NCBI GenBank assembly: GCA_023444095.1
Contig: JAEZRP010000049.1
Span: forward strand, 34,821-98,820
Length of the DNA: 64,000 bases
Reading direction: 5' to 3'
Source of the DNA: Bacillota bacterium
GTDB lineage: Bacteria > Bacillota > Clostridia > Christensenellales > Aristaeellaceae
The notes under the pieces were generated by a model that saw nothing but the letters and a program-made list of their open reading frames with translations, ran no database searches and was not told the origin of the DNA. How positions within the stretch are numbered: position 1 is the first letter of the stretch; each line of letters starts with the position of its first letter. A program made the translations under genes and the position numbers. Below are positions 52,115-59,505 of the stretch, piece after piece.

Positions 52115-53986
52115 TTACTGTTCGTCCTGCTGCGCGGGAGTCCACGCGCCGAACGGAAGATCCATCATCTCCGCGGGGCCGACCTGCACGTCGTAGTAGT
52201 ACATCTCCCCGCCCTCCTCGCCGGAGACGTCGTAGGCTCTCTCCTCGCCCTCCTCGTCGACCGTAAGGGACAGGAGCATCCGGAACGCCTCGCGCGCGGC
52301 CTTGTCGCCCTCGAGAACGGCCTCGTAGTCGAACGCTTTCGTGGACACGCCGCCCGCCTTCAGTCGGGTGTACTCCGTGCCCGCGGTAAAGCCCGCCGTT
52401 GAAAACGCCGTCATCTCGTCCCCAACTCGGAATACCAGGTAGTCGATGCCGCTGTTCTGGAGCATCCGGTAGACGACGCCGTTGAATGTGAAGGCGTAGG
52501 CGTAGGCGCCCTCGATTGTGGGATCGTCCGTCACCGTGAGGACCAGCGTGTCCGGCTCCGCGTCCTGATCCCCGTCCAGAACGCCGCCCCAGACCGCGAG
52601 ATCTGCCGTGAAGGTCGCCTCGTAATCCTCCCCGATCTCGAGTCCGTCCGCGTCCGCAAGCCGCACGCCAAGCGGGAGAAGCGTCTCGCCCATGGTGAGC
52701 TCCGCCATCGGCTCCTCGGGGAGGATGAGTTCCAAAGCATTGTAGGGATTCAGATCGACCGGCTCGCCGGAGGGCGAGTGCGAATAGCTGGAGTCTCCGT
52801 CCCCGCTCCCGCCGCCGCCTCCACCGCCTCCGCCGGAGGATTTCACGGGCAGATAGAAGTCTCCCTCGTAGGCTGCGACGTTGCCCGCCGCGTCCACCGC
52901 GAGCAGCATCCCGGCGGGGATCACGTCCCCGGGCATGCCAGAGAAGCGCGCGGTTCCGGCCTCGCTCGGTTCCACCCACGTCCCGCCGCCGTCGTTCGAA
53001 TAGAAGGCGACGCCGCTCAGCGCGTCCTCGGCGTACAGATCGTACTTCTTATAGGAGTTCGCGACCATCGCGGCGGATACGTATGCGGGCGGCGTGAAGT
53101 CGAGCTGGAGCTCGAACTTCGCGGACTTCGCGACCACGTCGCCGATCCCGTCGAGGATCACGAACCGGAGGTCGTAACTTCCCTCGTCGGTCGAGGTAAA
53201 CGTGTTGCCTGAGAGGATGATGAACCGCTCGTCGTAAGCGATCACCGCGTAGGCGTAGCGCGCGTCGCCCTCGGGAATCCCGGAGAGCGTAAAGACGGGC
53301 GCGACGTTCGACCAGGTGCCGGGCGCGTAGCCCTCGCTGTCGACAAGAATCTCCATCTCGGGGGGTTCGGGCGTCGGCTCCGGAGAGGGCGTCGCGGTCT
53401 CCGGAATCTCCTCGACCCACGCGTACAGATAGTCGTGCTCCGCGTCAGGCGCAGTCACGCCCTCCGGCGGCTCGTCCGACAGCACGACAAGAAACTTGTC
53501 CTCTTCAAATTTTACGGGGTCCGGCAGAAAGGTGAAGCCCTCCACGAGCGCGGTCGTATAATCCATCGCGAGGACGACTTCCTCTGACTGGATGTATACG
53601 GTCGCGCCCAGGGCGCACTGGTCAAGCACATCCTTGAGAATGCCGGAAATCAGTGTACCGCCGTCCGGAAGCGTCCACGCCTCGTCGTCGGGATTTGGCG
53701 TGAGCGCAGGTTCCTCGCTCGCGGTTTCCGTTTTCCCGTCCGGGACTTCCGCTTCTCCGTCCGGGGCTTCCGTTTCTCCGTCCGGGGGATCGGCGCTTTT
53801 CGTGGGTTCCGCGCTTTCGCCGGAATTGGCCGCCTGGCCCTCGTCGGGCGCGAGGCTCATCGCGGCCGACTGGGTCGGCTCCGCGGTTCCGGCGGGGGAT
53901 TCCGACGGCACAGCGCTGCCCTCCGCCAGACAGAGGGGCGCGGTCAAAAGAGCGAGGACGATCAGGAAGGAGACAAGCTTGCGCAT
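52115..53986 (-). CDS. Large secreted protein with Ig-like domains and low-complexity linkers
   Basis: A 623-residue acidic exported protein. Signal peptide residues 1-22 (ending LCLAE). Residues 23-105 are a Ser/Pro/Glu linker with four PDG(E/K)-type repeats (PDGETEAPDGEAEVPDGKTE). A globular part, a TPSPEPTPEPPE linker, an Ig-like domain with LDFTPPAYVSAAMV and LSGVAFYSNDGGGTWVEP (a bacterial surface Ig motif), a run of ten Gly, and a C-terminal domain follow. It is the first gene of the long cluster. Start ATG 53986, with GGAG at 9 nt, is preferred to TTG 53995. No enzymatic motif seen. Confidence 0.75.
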   Translation of the reverse strand: MRKLVSFLIVLALLTAPLCLAEGSAVPSESPAGTAEPTQSAAMSLAPDEGQAANSGESAEPTKSADPPDGETEAPDGEAEVPDGKTETASEEPALTPNPDDEAWTLPDGGTLISGILKDVLDQCALGATVYIQSEEVVLAMDYTTALVEGFTFLPDPVKFEEDKFLVVLSDEPPEGVTAPDAEHDYLYAWVEEIPETATPSPEPTPEPPEMEILVDSEGYAPGTWSNVAPVFTLSGIPEGDARYAYAVIAYDERFIILSGNTFTSTDEGSYDLRFVILDGIGDVVAKSAKFELQLDFTPPAYVSAAMVANSYKKYDLYAEDALSGVAFYSNDGGGTWVEPSEAGTARFSGMPGDVIPAGMLLAVDAAGNVAAYEGDFYLPVKSSGGGGGGGGGSGDGDSSYSHSPSGEPVDLNPYNALELILPEEPMAELTMGETLLPLGVRLADADGLEIGEDYEATFTADLAVWGGVLDGDQDAEPDTLVLTVTDDPTIEGAYAYAFTFNGVVYRMLQNSGIDYLVFRVGDEMTAFSTAGFTAGTEYTRLKAGGVSTKAFDYEAVLEGDKAAREAFRMLLSLTVDEEGEERAYDVSGEEGGEMYYYDVQVGPAEMMDLPFGAWTPAQQDEQ

Positions 53987-54159
53987 ATTGATCAACTCCG
54001 TTCAGGTGCGATGTCATTGCATCGGAAAGGCGCGCCAACGGGACACGCACGTTGATTTGACGCCCGTGTGGAATACAATGTTTCCATAAATGGAAATCTT
54101 TGCGCCAAATTTCATCCAATGTCAAAATTTCGTGACAATTTACAAATCATGGAATCTTC
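53987..54159. promoter_or_regulatory. Upstream region of the transporter/adaptor cluster with a TTTCCA/TGGAAA palindrome
   Basis: No gene. A perfect inverted repeat (TTTCCA 54081-54086 with TGGAAA 54091-54096, 4-nt centre) lies about 95 bp before the first start codon and could be an operator. A TTGACA lies farther upstream on the same strand, but no convincing -10 at the right distance, so I do not assign the promoter. Confidence 0.4.
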
Positions 54160-54390
54160 CAAAAGCGGATTCGGCGGCCCGGGGAAGGCTGGTCTGCCAA
54201 TGGCAAACGCTGTCGCTTCGCGACCACGTTAATCGAACGGGTTCGATCGACGTGCCGGGGCCCCGAGCCGCCGAATAATCATCGATGCATGTTCACCGAT
54301 ATGGAATTCTCAAGGGCGTGCCCTTATGGGTTTGCCTGTCTTGCAAGCCGCTTCGCGGCCGGAGAGCTCCGCTCTCCGGCGTTCCGCATG
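54160..54390 (-). repeat. Composite 3' repeat element (A-B-C), enlarged copy after the coiled-coil protein gene
   Basis: Read leftward from the stop at 54402: A box GCCGGAGAGCGGAGCTCTCC (54361-54382), B box AAGGGCACGCCCTTGAGAAT (54306-54327), then a C stem GCGGC-type pairing (54264-54275 with 54169-54180) whose loop has grown to about 85 nt and holds a separate hairpin ATCGAAC/GTTCGAT (54232-54247). Confidence 0.6.
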
Positions 54391-54401
54391 TTCCCTCGCG
54401 C

Positions 54402-56564
54402 CTACTCCGCGACCGAAATCACGACCGCGATCTGCATGACCGAGGCGATCTCGCCGGATTGATTGAGGGTCTTAATGTTCGCGTATCCTTCGTATCTGCC
54501 CGCCGCGAGCGGTGCCGCAAGGACAAAGGACTCGAGCGTTTCGCCGGGCTTGATCTTTCCGGAGGTGTAGACCACGTCCTCGCCGATCATCAGCTCGAGC
54601 ACGATGGAGTTACCGGAAAGCGATGTGTTCTCGAGCGCGTAAGTCGCGGTCACGCCATCCGCCGCCACGATCACATCGCCCTCGAGGTCCGCCGACGCGT
54701 GGCTCTGGCCCTCGACCGCCGCGAACTTCAGCTGATAGGTCTCCAGCTCATCCGTCGCCTTCGCGAGCGCGTCCTGCACGTTTGCAAGTTCGTCCTTCAC
54801 CTTCTGAAGCTCCGCCGCCGTTTCCTCAAGCGCAGCGTTCGTGCCATCGAGTTCTGCCTCGAGCGCGCTCACCCGCGCCTTCGCTTCGCCAAGCTCGCCC
54901 GAAAGCGCCTCGGCGTTCGCAGTTTCCGTCGCGAGGGATGCGGTCAACGTTTCGATTTCCGCATTCGCCGCGTCGAGGTCGGCCTTCGAAGCATCGAGCT
55001 CAGCCTTGGATGCGTCGAGGTCCGCCTTCGTCGCCTCGAAGTCTGCCTTCGTGGCCTCGAGCTCGGCCTTCGAAGCATCGAGTTCACCACTCAGCGTTTC
55101 GACGTTTCTGTTCGCCGCGGCAAGTTCGCCTTCGAGCCGCGTCACCTCGGCGTTCGCAGACTCGAGCTGCACGGCGAGATCCGCCGCGTCGGCCTTCGCC
55201 TGACTGAGCGCGTCCGTCAGCGTGCCGATCTGCCCGCTCGCCTCGTCGAGCTTGGTCTGGCATTCCTCGAGCGAGGCTAGCTTCTCGGCGATTTCGGCGT
55301 CCTTCTCGGCGATCTGCGCCTCGAGGGAAGCGATCCTGTCAGCGTTTTCCTCGTTCTTTGCGGTCTCCGCCGCGAGCTGCTCCTTGAGCTCGTCGCGCTC
55401 CGCCTGCAGCGCGGCCACTTCGCGCGTCAGTTGCCTGAGCTCGACCGCGCAGATGTCGATCGCCGCCTGCGCGTCGCCCGCCTCGACCAGATCGGTCAGG
55501 AGGTCGTGGTACGCGGCGTCCATTTCCGCGCGCACGCCGTCGACGTCCGCCGCGTGCGCCTCAATCGCAGCCGCCTTCTCCGCGTCGGAGAGCGCCGCGT
55601 CGGTCTGGATGGCGCTGACGTCCTCCTCGATCTGTGCGAGCGCCGGGGAAACCCCGTCAAACTTTGCCTGATATTCGTCCCCCGCCTCGTCGCCGCTCAG
55701 ATCGCGCAGCCGGCTGATCGCGTCCACGATCTGCTCCTCCTGGGCGTAGACGTCCGCGAGCAGGTTCTGTGCCGCCTTTTCGACGTCCGTCAGGTTGGCG
55801 GCCTGCGTGGGCGCGATCGTCACAACAGCAGTGGGTGCGCTCGTCGTCGCAACCGTGGGCGCGGTCGTCACAACAGCCGTCGCCGCGACCGTCGTCGCGG
55901 TGGGCGCAGGCGTCGGCTCCTCCGTCGGTGGGAGGGTGATCTTCGCCTCCGCGAGCACGGCCTCCGCCGTCTCGAGCGCCTCGGCGAGCGTCTGCTTGTC
56001 GCTGAGTGCCTGCGCGAGTTCCGCTTGCGCGGTCTGAAGCGCCGTCTCCGCCTCGTCCGCGCGCGCGTTCGCTTTGTCGAGCTCTCCCGCGAGCGCCTGC
56101 TTCTCCTCCATCGCCTGTTCGAGCGCCGTCTGCGCGGCTTCAAGGGCCGTGTCGGCCTCGGCCGTATTGAGCGCCTTCTCGAGATCCGCCTGCGCGACCG
56201 CGAGCGCCTGTTCCGCCTCGTCCGCGCGCGCGTTCGCCTCGTTAAGCTCGCCCGCGAGCGCCTCCTGATCGGCCTTGGCCTGCTCGAGCGCCGTCTGCGC
56301 AACCGCGAGCGCCTGTTCCGCCACGTCCGCGCGCGCGTTCGCCTGACCAAGCTCGCCCGTGAGCGCCTCCTGATCGGCGCGCGCCTGATCAAGCTCGGCC
56401 TGCGCGGTCGCGTGCGCGCTCGCCGCCTCGTCCGTGAGGGTATTCGCGACGGCCAGCTCACCCTGCGTATCGTCGAGCCTGAGCTTGAACATCACCGATG
56501 TGACCAGCGCCGCGATTAACAACAGCGCGAGCACCCAGATCCATATCTTGCTTTTCCGATCCAT
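54402..56564 (-). CDS. Membrane-anchored long coiled-coil protein with C-terminal beta domain
   Basis: A 720-residue protein. One transmembrane anchor (residues 6-26), then a long extracytoplasmic coiled coil. Residues about 40-210 hold roughly four 36-residue repeats (core GELNEANARADEAEQALAVA). A Thr/Ala/Pro linker (about 215-260) separates a second coiled-coil part with heptads of the type ASKADLDASKAE. The last 100 residues are a beta-sandwich (LENTSLSGNSIVLELMIGED, KIKPGETLESFVL), a small domain common on Gram-positive surface proteins. It lies next to the MotA/OmpA-like genes and could be a structural rod. ATG 56564 follows a GGGGGG-type ribosome binding site. Confidence 0.8.
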   Translation of the reverse strand: MDRKSKIWIWVLALLLIAALVTSVMFKLRLDDTQGELAVANTLTDEAASAHATAQAELDQARADQEALTGELGQANARADVAEQALAVAQTALEQAKADQEALAGELNEANARADEAEQALAVAQADLEKALNTAEADTALEAAQTALEQAMEEKQALAGELDKANARADEAETALQTAQAELAQALSDKQTLAEALETAEAVLAEAKITLPPTEEPTPAPTATTVAATAVVTTAPTVATTSAPTAVVTIAPTQAANLTDVEKAAQNLLADVYAQEEQIVDAISRLRDLSGDEAGDEYQAKFDGVSPALAQIEEDVSAIQTDAALSDAEKAAAIEAHAADVDGVRAEMDAAYHDLLTDLVEAGDAQAAIDICAVELRQLTREVAALQAERDELKEQLAAETAKNEENADRIASLEAQIAEKDAEIAEKLASLEECQTKLDEASGQIGTLTDALSQAKADAADLAVQLESANAEVTRLEGELAAANRNVETLSGELDASKAELEATKADFEATKADLDASKAELDASKADLDAANAEIETLTASLATETANAEALSGELGEAKARVSALEAELDGTNAALEETAAELQKVKDELANVQDALAKATDELETYQLKFAAVEGQSHASADLEGDVIVAADGVTATYALENTSLSGNSIVLELMIGEDVVYTSGKIKPGETLESFVLAAPLAAGRYEGYANIKTLNQSGEIASVMQIAVVISVAE

Positions 56565-56650
56565 TGTGACGCCCCCCGATCTCATATATGAAAAATTATA
56601 CCATAAGTACGACCGGTTTCAAGTACGCCGACGCCCAAAAAGAGCCATAT

Positions 56651-57709
56651 TTATTCAATAATCCCGCCGCCGAGGCACGCCCTGTCCCGATAGAAAACCG
56701 CGGACTGCCCAGGCGTCACCGCGCGCTGTTTCTCCCGAAAAAAAACGTGCGCCCGCTCCCCTTCGATTTCCACGCGCGCCTCCTGCAGGGGCTGCCTGTG
56801 CCGAAGCCGCACCTTGCAATCAAACGCCGTTCCCGGCGCGCAACCCGCGATCCAAGTGAGCTCCAGGGCCGTGGCCTCAGAGGAATACAGCCGCTGCGAA
56901 TCCGCGCCCTGCGAAACGACGAGCTGGTTTCCCTTCACGTCCTTTTCGACCACAAACCAGCGCTCGCCCGTGCCGGAACCGCCGATGCCGAGCCCGCGCC
57001 GCTGGCCGAGGGTGTAGTACAAAACGCCCTCGTGTCGCCCGACGACCTTCCCGGCCTCGTCGACGATGTCCCCCGGCGTCGCGGGCAGATAGTTTTTGAG
57101 AAACGCGCGGAAATCCCGCTCACCGATAAAGCATACGCCGGTGGAATCCCGCTTATCGCTGGTCGGGAGCCCCGCCGCGCGCGCGAGGGCGCGCACCTCC
57201 GACTTCAGAAGTTCGCCCACGGGGAACAGGGCGTAGGAGAGCGCCCGCTGGCCGAGCATGTAGAGGAAATAGGTCTGGTCCTTCCCTTCGTCCCGCGCGC
57301 GCAGGAGGGTAAAAAGTCTGCCCTCCGCCCCCAGGTTTGCAAAATGCCCGGTCGCGAGTCTGTCCGCGCCGAGCTTCAGGGCAAAGTCCAAAAAAACCGA
57401 AAACTTGATTTCCCGGTTGCACAAAACATCCGGATTGGGCGTGCGGAGCTTTTCATACTCGGCCAGAAAGCGCGCGAACACGCGCTCCTTGTACTCCTTC
57501 GCAAAGTTGACCGAATAATAGGGCACATCCAGCACGTCGCACACGCGCCGGACGTCATCCCAATCACGCTCGGAAGTACAGACGCCGGATTCGTCCTTCT
57601 CCTCCCAGTTGTTCATGAACACGCCGATCACCTCGTGCCCCTCCCGCTTCAGAAGGAGCGCGGCGACCGACGAGTCCACGCCGCCCGACATGCCGACGAC
57701 GATCCTCAT
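56651..57709 (-). CDS. mnmA: tRNA 2-thiouridine(34) synthase MnmA
   Basis: A 352-residue tRNA-modifying enzyme that puts sulphur on uridine 34 of Lys, Glu and Gln tRNAs. PP-loop SGGVDSSVAA (residues 8-17), catalytic Cys97 (NPDVLCNREIKF) and Cys193 (STGVCFIGERDF), and YTLGQRRGLGIGG near residue 232, all canonical. Length normal. ATG 57709 overlaps the stop of the 189-residue membrane protein gene (ATGA), so this housekeeping gene is coupled to the MotA/OmpA-like unit. Confidence 0.97.
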   Translation of the reverse strand: MRIVVGMSGGVDSSVAALLLKREGHEVIGVFMNNWEEKDESGVCTSERDWDDVRRVCDVLDVPYYSVNFAKEYKERVFARFLAEYEKLRTPNPDVLCNREIKFSVFLDFALKLGADRLATGHFANLGAEGRLFTLLRARDEGKDQTYFLYMLGQRALSYALFPVGELLKSEVRALARAAGLPTSDKRDSTGVCFIGERDFRAFLKNYLPATPGDIVDEAGKVVGRHEGVLYYTLGQRRGLGIGGSGTGERWFVVEKDVKGNQLVVSQGADSQRLYSSEATALELTWIAGCAPGTAFDCKVRLRHRQPLQEARVEIEGERAHVFFREKQRAVTPGQSAVFYRDRACLGGGIIE

Positions 57710-58275
57710 GTTCCGCTCGTCGCCTCCGGGGTCTGGGACGGCTCGGGGGAAGGCGTCGGCTCGATGATGATGCCGATCTGCTTCATGCCGGTGATCTTCC
57801 ACTTTCCGCTCGAACGCTGGAGCGTGATGCGGTAGCGCCCGCCCTGCCACGCGGGCACCTGCGGGTCGACCTCATCCTTGCGGCTTGAGAGCACGGTTCC
57901 GGTGATGGACGGCACGCGCTCGGTGACGACGCATGAGGAGGTAGCATCCCACGGCCAGGCCCAGAGGCTCTCGATGGTCAGGACGTACTTGAAGTCCGAG
58001 ATGTCGTAGGCGCCAAACGCGCTCGTTCCGTCGAACGCGCCCTGAAGCGCGGTATCCTGATTGAGAAAATCGGCGTGGAAGTAGTCGTTCAGGGTCTCGG
58101 CTCCTTCGGCGGTCAGGATCGTCGAGACGCGGGCATTCAATCCGTCGGTCAGGACGATATAGATATTGGCCGAATTCATGCTCATGTAGAACGCGCAGAC
58201 CAGGATGGAAACCACGATCGTTACGATGAGCGCGCGCGAGGCGATGAACCACATAAAGCGCCGTACGAATTTCAT
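57706..58275 (-). CDS. Single-pass membrane protein of unknown function, third gene of the MotA/OmpA-like unit
   Basis: A 189-residue protein with a short basic cytoplasmic N-terminus, one transmembrane helix (residues 12-33), an extracytoplasmic domain (about 35-165, with ISDFKYVLTIESLWAWPW and GGRYRITLQRSSGKWKITGM, an NTF2-like strand pattern) and a disordered Pro/Ser/Thr tail. No family is recognised. AAGGAG lies 8 nt before ATG 58275. It sits 45 nt after the OmpA-like gene and overlaps mnmA by 4 nt. Confidence 0.75.
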   Translation of the reverse strand: MKFVRRFMWFIASRALIVTIVVSILVCAFYMSMNSANIYIVLTDGLNARVSTILTAEGAETLNDYFHADFLNQDTALQGAFDGTSAFGAYDISDFKYVLTIESLWAWPWDATSSCVVTERVPSITGTVLSSRKDEVDPQVPAWQGGRYRITLQRSSGKWKITGMKQIGIIIEPTPSPEPSQTPEATSGT

Positions 58276-58320
58276 TGGGTCGTCTCCTTACGATAAAAGC
58301 TCCATATTATGACGAAATCG

Positions 58321-59382
58321 TCAGTCTCCGGTTCCCTCGAGGATGGACTGCATCTGCTCGATCATCTGCTCGTCCGTCAGCCGGAACTTGAACGCCACGC
58401 GCCGCGAGGCCGCCGCGTCCACCTGGTCGGCTTCGTCGTACACGGGATCGGAGTACGAGCGCCCGTTCGCGGTCAGAAGGTCGCGCAGCTGATTTTTCTG
58501 CGCGATCGTCAGGTTCGGATAACTCGCGTCGAGTACGTACTCCGCCACGGCGTAGGCGCGGTTCTGGGAGAGTCGGAGGTTTTTGATGTAGGTGTCGGTG
58601 GTGTCCGTGTGCCCCTCGATGATAATCTCGGAGACGAACTCCGCGTTCTCGGAGGAGAGGATGACCGACAGGTAGACCGGCAAAAATCGATCGATGTACG
58701 CCTTGCCCTCGCTCGTCAGCTCCGCCGAGCCGTAGGCAAAGAGCACGTCCGACTCGAGCATGATCGATCCGTTCGTGGGATCGACGGTCGCCGAGATGCT
58801 GTTCGTCTTGAGGGTCTCGCTCAAAAGCCTTATGATGCGCGTGCGCACGCCGACGAGCGCTTCGAGCTGCTGCTGCTGGTCGGTCAGCTCCGCCTGCTTC
58901 TCATCGAGCTGACCCTGAAGGGAGGTAAGCGAAGCTTCCCGCTCCTCGAGGAGCGAAAGCGCGCTGTCGAGCTCGGCCTGCTTGTTCTTGAGCTCCTCCT
59001 CCGAATCATCCATCGCCTGCTGCGCGAGGTTCAGAAGAAGCTGCTGCTTCGCGAGCTCTTCCTGCGCCTCGGTCAGCTCTCCCTGCGCCGAGCTCAATTC
59101 GCCCTGCGCGGTGATCAGCTCGGCCTCGCGGCTGTCGAGCGCGTCCTGCGCCGTGGTCAGCTCGTCCTCCTTGGCGTTGAGCGCCGCCTCGATGGTCAGC
59201 ATCTCCTTAAGCTTGTCCTCATAGGCGCTGTTGATGATAAAATACTTGTAGAGGATATAGAACAGGAACAAAATAAACACCAGCACCAGCACGCTCATCA
59301 GGTCGGAAAAGCTCAGCCAGAAATCCTGCCGCGAGCTCCCGTGCGGCGCGCGCCGTGCCGCCATGCGGCGTGGATATCGCAT
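58321..59382 (-). CDS. MotB/ZorB-like OmpA-domain protein with extracytoplasmic coiled coil
   Basis: A 353-residue stator-type protein. One transmembrane helix (residues 27-48) starts with the ion-binding Asp27 in FWLSFSDLMSVLVLVF. A coiled coil of about 130 residues (58-190) follows, then a peptidoglycan-binding OmpA domain with LFAYGSAELTSEGK (214-227), IIEGHTDTTDTYIKNLRLSQ (254-273) and NRAYAVAEYVL. MotB and ZorB have no such long coil; it could reach through a thick cell wall. It is 123 nt after the MotA/ExbB-type gene. Start ATG 59382, not the longer frame to 59427. Confidence 0.88.
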   Translation of the reverse strand: MRYPRRMAARRAPHGSSRQDFWLSFSDLMSVLVLVFILFLFYILYKYFIINSAYEDKLKEMLTIEAALNAKEDELTTAQDALDSREAELITAQGELSSAQGELTEAQEELAKQQLLLNLAQQAMDDSEEELKNKQAELDSALSLLEEREASLTSLQGQLDEKQAELTDQQQQLEALVGVRTRIIRLLSETLKTNSISATVDPTNGSIMLESDVLFAYGSAELTSEGKAYIDRFLPVYLSVILSSENAEFVSEIIIEGHTDTTDTYIKNLRLSQNRAYAVAEYVLDASYPNLTIAQKNQLRDLLTANGRSYSDPVYDEADQVDAAASRRVAFKFRLTDEQMIEQMQSILEGTGD

Positions 59383-59399
59383 CGTTTCACCACCTTCGG

Positions 59400-59503
59400 A
59401 ATCCTCGTTCCAAAAACCGAAAATCATCCGTCATCCCGGCGTGAGATCTTTCAAGGGCGCCAATCCCTGCGCGGAAGCGCGAGGCGAAGCCTCGCCGTTC
59501 TCG
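59400..59503 (-). repeat. Composite 3' repeat element (A-B), copy between the MotA-like and OmpA-like genes
   Basis: Read leftward from the MotA-like stop: A box GCGAGGCTTCGCCTCGC (59480-59496), then CGCGCAGGGATTGGCGCCCTTGA-type B box (59447-59472). The usual C stem is not clear. Sense orientation; it may lower expression of the OmpA-like gene relative to the MotA-like gene. Confidence 0.6.
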
Positions 59504-59505
59504 CC

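Noticed and set aside
52115..52979. N-terminal extension of the adaptor 1 gene to 52979
   Set aside because: The added part is Arg/Gly-rich shadow sequence over another gene; the signal peptide and ribosome binding site place the start at 52094.
54840..55200. Short periodic DNA repeats as a CRISPR-like array
   Set aside because: The period comes from seven-residue protein heptads in frame with the coiled-coil gene; there are no unique spacers of constant length.
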